Positions 1-5,999 of a stretch of 9,874 nt of DNA are shown here, piece after piece. Made by a program: the position numbers and the translations under genes. The stretch covers positions 27,915-37,788 of the forward strand of contig MIBM01000184.1 of assembly GCA_001830645.1 (NCBI GenBank), given 5' to 3'. The notes under the pieces are model-generated. The model was not told the DNA's origin. It made no database searches and was given only the letters and a program-made list of their open reading frames with translations. The stretch comes from Spirochaetes bacterium RIFOXYC1_FULL_54_7. GTDB lineage: Bacteria > Spirochaetota > Spirochaetia > Treponematales > UBA12059. The number at the start of each line of letters is the position of its first letter. Position 1 is the stretch's first letter.

Positions 1-382
1 GAGCCCTGAGTACGGCGCGGATCCTGGCAAGAACTTCGGCGAAGTTGAAGGGTTTGGTGATGTAATCGTCAGCGCCAAGTTCCAGTCCTTCTACCTTATC
101 TTTCACATCGTCAAGGGCGGAAAACATTATAATCGGAATTTCGGCGTATTCAACATATTCTGGATCGGTCTTCAGGATCTTGGTAACTTCCCATCCAGTA
201 AGTTTTGGCATGATATTGTCAAGGATTATGAGGTCAGGCTTGATACGCCGTACCATTTCGAGAGCCTCAAGACCGTTTTCAGACAGGAAGACTCCAAAAC
301 CAAGTTTCGAGAGCATGACATCGAAAAACTCAAGGTTGATTTGTTCATCATCAACAATGAGTATTCGCTTTTTGGTGTCCAT
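1..382 (-). CDS. Response regulator receiver (REC) domain protein, 3' end cut by window edge
   Basis: The visible 127 residues form one complete CheY-like receiver domain. It carries the acidic pair D11-D12, the phospho-acceptor D55 in the stretch LIILDNIMP, the switch residue S88 in MFSA, and K110-P111 in DDYITKPF. The ATG at 382 is preceded by GGAG seven bases upstream. A sensor kinase would phosphorylate D55; none is visible here. The frame is still open at base 2, so a C-terminal output domain (DNA-binding, GGDEF, HD-GYP or none) may lie outside the window. The ending RIRAVLRA is common where an OmpR-type or other effector follows, but this does not decide it. It has its own candidate promoter and probably is not part of the rpsT-HU transcript. 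Confidence 0.93.
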   Translation of the reverse strand, partial: MDTKKRILIVDDEQINLEFFDVMLSKLGFGVFLSENGLEALEMVRRIKPDLIILDNIMPKLTGWEVTKILKTDPEYVEYAEIPIIMFSALDDVKDKVEGLELGADDYITKPFNFAEVLARIRAVLRA

Positions 383-469
383 GGTGAACTCCGTTCGGTG
401 CTGGGGTCGAGACACGTTGGCCGATGCAGTATGGGTGCATGATGGCTTCGCGGCCAGGCCGGATATCAT

Positions 470-498
470 ATTTTCCTATGCCATACCGATCTTGTCAA
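470..498 (-). promoter_or_regulatory. Candidate sigma70 promoter for the response regulator
   Basis: On the minus strand a perfect -35 box TTGACA (498-493) is followed after 17 bases by GAAAAT (475-470), which matches four of six positions of the -10 consensus. Transcription would start near 463 and give a leader of about 80 nt before the ATG at 382. The call rests on the motif only. Confidence 0.5.
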
Positions 499-613
499 TC
501 CGGAAGATGGTTCCACAAATGAGCCATGACCTGCAATACAGGGATAGCAGTAGAGCGGATTGAACAGTGCTGCATGGTTCTGCATAGATGAAGGGACATG
601 CAATCACTCGATG

Positions 614-656
614 ACATTTGCCGGACTGGAAATCAGGGTTCAATACCCGGAAATGT
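614..656 (-). repeat. Imperfect inverted repeat just after the HU gene
   Basis: The arms ACATTTCCGG and CCGGCAAATGT (minus strand) pair with one bulged base and enclose a smaller GGGT/ACCC hairpin. The repeat begins at the last base of the HU stop codon. No T-run follows on the minus strand, so it is not a canonical intrinsic terminator. It could be an mRNA 3' stabilising structure or a Rho-dependent end. Confidence 0.35.
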
Positions 657-988
657 TACCTGGGCTGGTCGTTCGTTGGATCTTCTGAATCTGCACCGAT
701 TTTCCAGGCTTCCTGCTTGAGTTCCCTGCCCGGGCGGAATACAGCTACTCCATGATCGGAAACAGAGACAGGCTCGCCAGTTTTCGGATTGCGCGCACGT
801 TTCCTGCCCTTGCGCATACGGACTTCGAAAGTCCCGAATCCTCGAAGTTCCACAGCTTTCTCTGATAGGATGGCCTTTTTGATTTCATCAAAAAGACCAT
901 CTATCAACGAGTGGATTTCTTTTCTGCTGACCGTGGTACGCTCGTACAGCGCGTCTATCAGTTCAGCTTTGGTGACTTTTCTTGACAT
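656..988 (-). CDS. HU/IHF-family histone-like DNA-binding protein
   Basis: This 110-residue nucleoid protein bends and compacts DNA as a dimer. The N-terminal helices (from VTKAELIDALYER) are followed by the beta-arm region with the hallmark GFGTFEVR, the basic stretch RKGRKRARNPKTGE, and VFRPGRELK before the end. The frame could begin 20 codons further up at 1048, but the ATG at 988 has AGGAG six bases upstream and gives the normal family N-terminus, so I chose it. The family is usually about 90 residues. Here a polar tail (EDPTNDQPR at the end) extends it. The gene lies 106 bp downstream of rpsT with no terminator between them, so the two are probably cotranscribed, as with hbb and rpsT in Borrelia. 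HU and IHF subunits cannot be separated safely from sequence alone. Confidence 0.93.
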   Translation of the reverse strand: MSRKVTKAELIDALYERTTVSRKEIHSLIDGLFDEIKKAILSEKAVELRGFGTFEVRMRKGRKRARNPKTGEPVSVSDHGVAVFRPGRELKQEAWKIGADSEDPTNDQPR

Positions 989-1094
989 GCGCAACTCCTG
1001 GCGGATCGGGTCGCTATTGGTCACTTGCCGTGCCGCATGGCCTGACATCAGTTGGCATAAGCGATCCCGACGATCGAAACCTCGGTGTTCCTGT

Positions 1095-1364
1095 TCAGGC
1101 GTCGAGAAGGTTCACGAGCCGTTGCATTCTGGACTTTTTGCGTGCGGCGGTGTTCTTCTTGATGATACCCTTGCGTGCAGCAGTGTCTATTTGTTTGATC
1201 ATGTCTTTCAAGGTAGACTCTGCGGCAACCTTGTCTTTGGAATGGGCGGCAACTACGACTTTTTTGGCCGCTGTCCGGACGGAGCTTTTTACCCTCTTGT
1301 TGCTGATGCGGCGCTTTTCGTCCTGTTTGTGCCGCTTCTCGGCAGATGTAATCTTGGTAGCCAA
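1095..1364 (-). CDS. rpsT: 30S ribosomal protein S20
   Basis: S20 binds 16S rRNA in the body of the small subunit. The product is short, very basic and helical. It carries the typical N-terminus TSAEKRHKQDEKRR, the central SVRTAAKKV and the C-terminal KGIIKKNTAARKKSRM. An ATG at 1376 would give 93 residues but has no ribosome site. The TTG at 1364 is preceded by GGAGG with five bases of spacing and yields an 89-residue protein starting MATKITSAEKR, close to the usual S20 length, so TTG is preferred. Rare start codons on rpsT are known to matter for S20 autoregulation in Escherichia coli, where the start is UUG. The gene heads a likely rpsT-HU transcript from a promoter at 1433-1459. Confidence 0.95.
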   Translation of the reverse strand: MATKITSAEKRHKQDEKRRISNKRVKSSVRTAAKKVVVAAHSKDKVAAESTLKDMIKQIDTAARKGIIKKNTAARKKSRMQRLVNLLDA

Positions 1365-1369
1365 AATAT

Positions 1370-1374
1370 CCTCC
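1370..1374 (-). promoter_or_regulatory. Shine-Dalgarno site that fixes the rpsT start at TTG
   Basis: GGAGG on the minus strand lies five bases before the TTG at 1364. It overlaps the upstream in-frame ATG at 1376, so the ATG cannot use it. No other purine-rich site precedes that ATG. Confidence 0.75.
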
Positions 1375-1432
1375 ATTGGATCTGTATGAACAGTAACGTT
1401 GTATTCTGCTGGAATTAACGTAGGTACAAGAA

Positions 1433-1459
1433 ATTATCAGATGCAACAGCGCTTGTCAA
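1433..1459 (-). promoter_or_regulatory. Candidate promoter for rpsT-HU
   Basis: A perfect TTGACA (1459-1454) is followed by GATAAT (1438-1433; five of six to consensus) after a short 15-base spacer. A weaker -10, TAATTT, sits at 17 bases. The leader to the TTG would be about 60-65 nt. This is motif evidence only. Confidence 0.5.
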
Positions 1460-1523
1460 GGATGGTCTGGCCTGCCTTGGACCCGTCCACGGCTTTACCG
1501 CACCCCAGGGTAAACAAGACATG

Positions 1524-1552
1524 AAAAAACCTCCGGAAATGATCCGGAGGTT
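1524..1552 (-). terminator. Rho-independent terminator of the zinc-ribbon gene
   Basis: A perfect 10-bp stem (AACCTCCGGA, 1528-1537, with TCCGGAGGTT, 1543-1552) and a five-base loop are followed on the minus strand by a run of T overlapping the stem foot (1529-1524). It lies 21 bp past the stop codon at 1574. It separates this gene from the rpsT promoter. Confidence 0.9.
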
Positions 1553-1573
1553 CTTGCCGACTGCAGCCGGTTA

Positions 1574-1744
1574 TCAGTTGAAGTCGCTTGGTCGACGCTC
1601 GACGCGCTTGCACTTGGCGCATTCTGCAATGTTCTTGACTTTGCCATCCTCGAAGAGGGTCTTCATCGCGACTTCACCGCCGCACGGGCAGTAGAAACGG
1701 TGGGTCGTACTGGACGTACGAGAGTTCTTGCTTATCGATCCCAT
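1574..1744 (-). CDS. Small zinc-ribbon protein of unknown function
   Basis: This 56-residue protein has a Ser/Thr/Lys-rich N-terminus and two cysteine pairs, C19-P-C21 and C42-A-K-C45, which would form a four-cysteine zinc ribbon. The chain ends with VERRPSDFN. An in-frame extension up to 1867 is possible. I chose the ATG at 1744 because AAGGAG lies seven bases upstream and because the residues before it look non-coding. It has its own promoter and a strong terminator, so it is monocistronic. Size, charge and neighbouring ribosomal genes fit a ribosome- or RNA-associated role like the small zinc-ribbon ribosomal proteins (L31, L33, L36). It matches none of those that I recognise. The first pair is CxC rather than the common CxxC. 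Confidence 0.75.
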   Translation of the reverse strand: MGSISKNSRTSSTTHRFYCPCGGEVAMKTLFEDGKVKNIAECAKCKRVERRPSDFN

Positions 1745-1877
1745 TCTAAGACTCCTTGGTTCCCGCCGCAATTCTGGATTTTTGCATTGGGATCCCCGCG
1801 TCTTCACTGACGCATAGTGGTGGTATATACGAGACACGGATCCGGAACTGGCCGGCACCGGTTGCATACTCGGGATG

Positions 1878-1907
1878 AAAATACCGCAAAAACCTTACCG
1901 TTGTCAA
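1878..1907 (-). promoter_or_regulatory. Candidate promoter for the zinc-ribbon gene
   Basis: On the minus strand TTGACA (1907-1902) and TATTTT (1883-1878) are separated by 18 bases. Transcription would begin near 1871, leaving an unusually long leader of about 127 nt before the ATG at 1744. I recognise no riboswitch or attenuator in that leader. Confidence 0.5.
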
Positions 1908-1981
1908 TTGGCGCAGGTCTCATTGACGGCATCTCTTCTGGGCAGGCAAGCCGGTTTCTGTTCTTGTCTTCGGCTTGAACC

Positions 1982-2018
1982 AAAAAAGTACCCCGGAACC
2001 GTAACACGGTCCCGGGGT
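1982..2018 (-). terminator. Rho-independent terminator of the TPR-phosphoesterase-ParB cassette
   Basis: A 13-bp stem with one mismatch (arms 1990-2002 and 2006-2018, GC-rich, ACCCCGG at the foot) closes on a three-base loop. It is followed on the minus strand by AC and then six T (1987-1982). It lies about 110 bp past the stop at 2128 and is the only good termination signal after that operon. Confidence 0.88.
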
Positions 2019-2050
2019 CGCACCACGGAAAGGAGGAACGGAAACGTGTA

Positions 2051-2080
2051 CCGGAAACATGTGGTTCAATCATGTTCCGG
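2051..2080. repeat. Inverted repeat in the 3' untranslated region
   Basis: CCGGAAACATG (2051-2061) and CATGTTCCGG (2071-2080) are near-perfect complements with one bulged A, separated by nine bases. No T-run follows on either strand. It lies between the stop codon at 2128 and the terminator at 2018, so it would fold in the cassette mRNA as an extra hairpin, or it could be a protein-binding palindrome. Confidence 0.5.
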
Positions 2081-2127
2081 CCTTCCACAGAAGCCGTCAT
2101 CGATTGAACAAACAGGCATATTCCGGG

Positions 2128-3036
2128 TTACTTCTTTTTAAGGAAAAAGTTTAAAAAAGAGTTGATTTTTCCCAGCAAGCTGGATCCGTATCTGGTAGCA
2201 AAGTCCCTTGCTGCCTCTGCAGGGCTTAAATGGACACTGTAATTCCTTTTCAGGCTGTCCCAGTGTTTGACTATGTACAAATAGAGGTCGCTGACTGTGC
2301 GGCCTGGGAAACGTGCGTCAAGATTCTCCGAATGTATGGTCTCGGCGATTGGAGTGTATACCTTCCGGTACCAGGAGTCGGTTGCCATGACAAAGTCAAT
2401 TTCCTGATCGATATGTTCGTTCAGGTAGTACTTATGGACGAGTATATGTTCGACAATCTGATCATAGGCTCCAGGACTGGTAAAATCCAGGTTGGAGTCG
2501 TCGGTAATCTGGCCAAACAGTGTCTGGGCGTAGAATTCCTTTTTTTCATAGGCTATGAGCGCCTCCTTGAGCTCTTCTATGCCCATTCCTTTCTGGATAC
2601 GAACGTTTGAACCGAGGGAAACTACCTCGGCATCTATCTCGATGGCACCCTGAAGCTTTGCGACTGAGACCCGATGGTTGCCATCTCGGACGAAGTATGC
2701 GCCTCCCAGTTCATAAAGCCTGATGGGAGGCAGAATGATGTCTTCATAATGGGCAGAATCGACACGGACCCAGCGTTCCCGCAAGTAATCGTGCTTGGGC
2801 AGAAATCCCCGGGCAAAATCCCGGTACCGGCCTTCCGAACCAATGATCATCTCCAAGGGTACTGGTATGACTCCCCGGTATTCCTCGCCGTGTATCTTCA
2901 GAATGTTTTTTACCTCATCGAAGGCGAGTAACTGGTGTTTTTCAGGGGACAGGAAATTACCTATGCTGTTGAAGATGGCCTTCAGTCGAGCCTTTGAAAA
3001 ATCCATATCGGCCATTGAGTTATAGTGTTCATGCAT
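2128..3036 (-). CDS. ParB/sulfiredoxin-fold domain protein with conserved C-terminal FPGRT region
   Basis: The product is 302 residues. Its N-terminal half carries GSEGRYRDFARGFLP (66-80), WVRVDSAHYEDIILPPI (89-105) and the ParB-like core VRDGNHRVSVAK (116-127). In the ParB superfamily that kind of motif forms the nucleotide-binding site. The C-terminal half holds FPGRT (243-247) followed by DLYLYIVKH, a pairing I recall from a widespread uncharacterised family usually annotated ParB-like. The tail is basic and hydrophobic (ends FLKKK). Several in-frame starts exist. The ATG at 3036 has GGAG six bases upstream and overlaps the phosphoesterase stop by eight bases, indicating translational coupling. 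No parA, parS site or helix-turn-helix is seen, so chromosome partitioning is not supported; biochemical activity is unknown. Confidence 0.85.
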   Translation of the reverse strand: MHEHYNSMADMDFSKARLKAIFNSIGNFLSPEKHQLLAFDEVKNILKIHGEEYRGVIPVPLEMIIGSEGRYRDFARGFLPKHDYLRERWVRVDSAHYEDIILPPIRLYELGGAYFVRDGNHRVSVAKLQGAIEIDAEVVSLGSNVRIQKGMGIEELKEALIAYEKKEFYAQTLFGQITDDSNLDFTSPGAYDQIVEHILVHKYYLNEHIDQEIDFVMATDSWYRKVYTPIAETIHSENLDARFPGRTVSDLYLYIVKHWDSLKRNYSVHLSPAEAARDFATRYGSSLLGKINSFLNFFLKKK

Positions 3037-3694
3037 GATTTTCTCCGATGTCCAGTACCTGGTAACCAAAAGCATTGATGACCCAGGTCTCATGATACCG
3101 TGTCTTGCGCTCTTCACGGTTGTCATAGAGATGTATATGGCCATGTACCAGGAACTGTGGCTTGAAGTGCCTGATCAGCCAGAGGAAGGCTTCGAAGCCG
3201 CGGTGACAGGGATCATCCCTATCATGGATGCCTTTGGGCGGTGCGTGGGTAAGTACTATGTCTACGTATCTGCCATATCTGAGTTTGTTTAGAAGGAGCA
3301 CCGGAACCTTGGCAAGGACGCGCATCCACATCTGCTGCTGGCTGAACTGGTTGCCGCCGTTATTGTAAAGGATGGAGCCACCAAGCCCCAGTATGAGCAG
3401 GCCGGATTCCTTGCGCAGCTTGAAACCGATATAGCTTGCGCCGGAGTCGCTCTCGTAACTGTGAATGGGGTATGGTCTGGTGGCCGAGCTTGGCCGGTAA
3501 TACGGCAAGTCCGTGAGGTTGTGATTGCCAAACACAAAGAGCAAGGGGCGGTTCAAAACAGAGACTACGAAGGAAAGGTATTCCATCGGGAGATCCCCGG
3601 CACTCAGGACCAGGTCTACATCACCAAAGCGTTCTTTTACGCCGTTGGAGTAGATAAGTGGATCTACCTTGTCCGAAATGCACAGTAGTTTCAT
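3029..3694 (-). CDS. Calcineurin-like metallophosphoesterase
   Basis: This 221-residue cytoplasmic protein has no signal peptide. The metal-binding motifs appear in order: SD at 7-8, GDLP at 33-36, GNHN at 56-59, THAPP with H150, and GHIH with H186 and H188. This fits a two-metal phosphodiesterase or phosphatase. Motif I is unusual: the family pattern DxH reads D8-K-V-D11, so the histidine is absent, although D11 could supply a ligand. The substrate cannot be inferred; nucleotides, nucleic acids, proteins and lipids are all cut by this superfamily. The ATG at 3694 overlaps the stop of the upstream TPR gene as ATGA and has no good ribosome site of its own, which implies translational coupling. 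Its stop in turn overlaps the next gene. Confidence 0.92.
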   Translation of the reverse strand: MKLLCISDKVDPLIYSNGVKERFGDVDLVLSAGDLPMEYLSFVVSVLNRPLLFVFGNHNLTDLPYYRPSSATRPYPIHSYESDSGASYIGFKLRKESGLLILGLGGSILYNNGGNQFSQQQMWMRVLAKVPVLLLNKLRYGRYVDIVLTHAPPKGIHDRDDPCHRGFEAFLWLIRHFKPQFLVHGHIHLYDNREERKTRYHETWVINAFGYQVLDIGENHA

Positions 3695-5064
3695 TGCTGG
3701 GATTCGTGAGCCTTCTTGAGGAATTCCTGGAGCTGTTCCTTATGGAAAAGTTCAACCGAACGATTCTCGGCAAATTCCACGGCTGTCCTGGTGAATGTGG
3801 TGCTTGTCACAATGATACCCCGGATAATGGAAAGCTTTTTCATGTTCTCCAGCAGGGAGCGGACTGCGGACTCATCGAGTGCTTCGGAAACCCGCAGGAA
3901 GCGCAAGAGTTTAGGCATCTTCTTGGTTGCAAGCCATTTTTCAGTTTCATTTTCTACAGTGATGAAATCAACTCCGTTGGCTGTTTCCATGGTGTCCCTT
4001 ATGGCTAGATTCAGCGCATTGGTGGTTACCTGTTTGCATAGGTCCGAGAATTCCTCCTTGCCGCAGGTCAGGAAATCCTTCATGTAGTCGTCTGTCCTGT
4101 ATTCCTGGTATTGAGTCAATTTTTCGGATACATCCTTGAATTGGGGTTTTTTGGTATAAATCTTTTCCCAGTTTTCAATGGCTTTGTCGAGGTTTTTCAA
4201 CTTTTCATAGCTGGCAGCAAGAAAATAGCGCCCGTACAGGGATTCGGTGGATCCCTCGTCCTTGCTCAATTTGATAGCCCGCTCCAGTTCGATGGTGGCG
4301 TTTTCGTATGAACCTTGGCTCATATAGGTGCCGCCCCGCTCTACCAGGGCTTTTATTTTGAAGTTCGGGCTTTTCTGGGCACGCTCAAAGGACAGCAGAG
4401 CCCCTGTGTAATCGTTGGTTTCCTTGAGGAGTTTGCCAAGGTAGTAGTAAACGTCATAGTTGGATGGATCGTGCTTTATGGCTGCCTCGAACTCGGTTTT
4501 TGCTTCGATGGGGTGTTTGGTCTTGTACAGGATGAGGCCGAGGACGAAGTGGGCCTTGCCATGCCTCGGATCCAGTTCAATAGCCTTCCTGGCATATTTC
4601 ACTGCCACATCGGCCTTGCCACGCTCATCGAAGATACGGGAGCAATGATAGTAATACTCGGCATTGTTCGGGTTGGTCTTGGCGAGAAGAATGTACTCCT
4701 TCAAAGCTTCTTCCAGTTGGTTGAAGCGCTCGAAAAGGTTGGCGATGAGCTTCCTGAACTCCACCTCTGGTATGTCCATGTCAAACTGGCCGATCGCGTT
4801 AACCGTCTTGAATTCCATCAGGGCCAGTTCCGGCTTGTTTTCGGCAAGATAGATTTTACCCATCAGGTAATGGGCTGCGGAGCTCCTGGGATCCTTGGCC
4901 AGGATGGCCTTGACGGCCTTGGCTGCGGTACCCATACGGTTTTGCTTGATGAGTTCGGCTACCGAAGAAATCCGCTTTGGGACAAGAATCATACGGATGA
5001 GGAAATAGCTCAGAACGCCGACTGCAATGCCGAAGAATATAATCAGTATGATAACTATTGACAT
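3691..5064 (-). CDS. Membrane-anchored TPR protein with C-terminal Mrr-like restriction-endonuclease-fold domain
   Basis: The product is 457 residues. Residues 2-27 form one hydrophobic segment followed by basic residues, consistent with an N-terminal anchor and a cytoplasmic body. About seven tetratricopeptide repeats occupy roughly 63-316, the clearest at 137-170 and 171-204. The C-terminal part (about 335-450) contains GIIVTSTTFTRTAVEFA (416-432) and then VELFHKEQLQEFLKK, which resembles the end of the Mrr_cat fold (GI-VTT-FT-A-FA then I-L---L). The nuclease signature D...(E/Q)xK is not convincing: D366 could be the first acid, but the candidate second strand reads A379-T-K381. The domain may therefore be a binding-only relic. 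A weak AAGG precedes the ATG. It is the first gene of a coupled three-gene operon. The TPR and membrane calls are firm; the Mrr call is moderate. Confidence 0.88.
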   Translation of the reverse strand: MSIVIILIIFFGIAVGVLSYFLIRMILVPKRISSVAELIKQNRMGTAAKAVKAILAKDPRSSAAHYLMGKIYLAENKPELALMEFKTVNAIGQFDMDIPEVEFRKLIANLFERFNQLEEALKEYILLAKTNPNNAEYYYHCSRIFDERGKADVAVKYARKAIELDPRHGKAHFVLGLILYKTKHPIEAKTEFEAAIKHDPSNYDVYYYLGKLLKETNDYTGALLSFERAQKSPNFKIKALVERGGTYMSQGSYENATIELERAIKLSKDEGSTESLYGRYFLAASYEKLKNLDKAIENWEKIYTKKPQFKDVSEKLTQYQEYRTDDYMKDFLTCGKEEFSDLCKQVTTNALNLAIRDTMETANGVDFITVENETEKWLATKKMPKLLRFLRVSEALDESAVRSLLENMKKLSIIRGIIVTSTTFTRTAVEFAENRSVELFHKEQLQEFLKKAHESQQ

Positions 5065-5243
5065 GTATCCGCCTTCTAGCTGTCGTCTACGTTTGCTGAT
5101 CCAGATAGGGCGCTATGATCCAGGCTGCACCCATGGTATGCTCTGTAGATATAGTACACGAAGGGGGTATTAATTTCCATAATGCCACGAAAGTCCGTGT
5201 GATTTCTCCATGGCTAGGCATATTTATAGAGTAAGGAGAACGG
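5065..5243. other. Divergent intergenic region between two TPR operons
   Basis: These 179 bp must hold the promoters for both the minus-strand cassette and the plus-strand TPR pair. AT-rich hexamers are present, such as TATGAT (5114-5119) and TATAGT (5150-5155). None is paired with a convincing -35 box at normal spacing, so I do not assign a promoter. A shared upstream regulator is possible but not shown. Confidence 0.4.
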
Positions 5244-5951
5244 ATGTATTTCCCCAGGATGCTGGTTGTGCTTGTCCTGTGTCTCACAGTACCGTTCAGT
5301 GCTTGGCCAACAGATTTCGCCGAGCGTGGAACCAGATTGTTCATGGAAAACCGGCCACAAGAGGCGGTACCGTTGCTTGAGATGGCTGTCCGGGAAGCCG
5401 ATGTCGACGAGAAGCTTTTCCTGTATCTGGGTATCGCATACCATCAACTCCAACGCTGGGATGACGCTATAGCTGCATACCGGAAGGGTCTTGCGTCTGC
5501 TGTCCAGTATCGCCATTTGTTTCTTTTTAATATAGCTAATGCTTTCTTCAGCCAGGGTCGAAATGCTTTTGCCATTGAATCGTATGATCAAGCAATAGCT
5601 GCCAGGAGTGATTATGCACCAGCCTACCTCAACCGGGCCAATGCCAGGATGAAGGCTGGTAACCATGATGGAGCGGTAACTGATTATTCTTTGTATCTAA
5701 GTCTGGACCCTGGTTCAAGCCAGGCAGAAAACATACGGCAGATCATTGACCTGCTGGGGCGGAAGGCTGCTGCGGAAGAAATGCGCAAGGCCGAGGAAGC
5801 TGCAAGGAAGCTGGCCGAAGAACAAGCCAGACAGGCCTTTCTGGATTCTGTAGCCAGGTCCCTCAGGGAAACCGCAGAGTCCACAACAAACCTTTCCGCC
5901 GGCTCCGGTGGAGTACAGGCCTATGATGATGATTTTGCCCTTGATGATTGA
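5244..5951 (+). CDS. Exported TPR protein
   Basis: The product is 235 residues. It begins with a signal peptide (MYFPRM then a hydrophobic core, probable cleavage near residues 20-23), so it is likely periplasmic or surface exposed. A cysteine at 13 lies in the hydrophobic core, but the preceding Leu does not fit a lipobox. Four TPRs cover about 24-159. They are followed by an Ala/Glu/Lys/Arg-rich helix, probably coiled coil (about 172-200), and a tail ending in acidic residues (YDDDFALDD). AAGGAG lies five bases before the ATG. It is followed after 48 bp by another TPR gene with a similar Ala/Glu-rich helix, and the two probably form an operon and act together in the envelope. TPRs bind other proteins, so a scaffold role is likely; the partner is unknown. 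Confidence 0.87.
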   Translation: MYFPRMLVVLVLCLTVPFSAWPTDFAERGTRLFMENRPQEAVPLLEMAVREADVDEKLFLYLGIAYHQLQRWDDAIAAYRKGLASAVQYRHLFLFNIANAFFSQGRNAFAIESYDQAIAARSDYAPAYLNRANARMKAGNHDGAVTDYSLYLSLDPGSSQAENIRQIIDLLGRKAAAEEMRKAEEAARKLAEEQARQAFLDSVARSLRETAESTTNLSAGSGGVQAYDDDFALDD

Positions 5952-5999
5952 AGGCATGAGCCAACACTGAAGACAAACACTCACTTGGAGGATTTTGAT

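Larger units (their letters stand above)
1745..2127. other. Gene-free stretch holding a promoter, a terminator and an inverted repeat
   Basis: This 383-bp gap contains, in minus-strand order, the inverted repeat at 2051-2080 and the terminator of the upstream cassette (2018-1982). The promoter (1907-1878) and leader of the zinc-ribbon gene follow. Translations in all frames give no recognisable protein, and I found no tRNA-like cloverleaf. Confidence 0.6.

Noticed and set aside
180..563. Plus-strand open frame of 127 codons opposite the response regulator
   Set aside because: It runs antisense across the receiver domain, has no ribosome site, and its translation has no family features.
789..1418. 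Plus-strand frames opposite the HU and rpsT genes (also 982-1389)
   Set aside because: They are antisense to two well-recognised genes and look like composition shadows.
1745..2000. tRNA-like pieces such as GGTTCAAGCC on the minus strand
   Set aside because: The flanking bases do not form a T-stem and no cloverleaf can be built.
4315..5061. Long plus-strand frame of 248 codons opposite the TPR/Mrr-like gene
   Set aside because: The minus strand encodes clear TPR repeats; the plus translation has no recognisable motif and no ribosome site.
5093..5119. TTGCTG...TATGAT as a plus-strand promoter
   Set aside because: The spacer is only 15 bases and the -35 box is weak, so it is not convincing enough to annotate.
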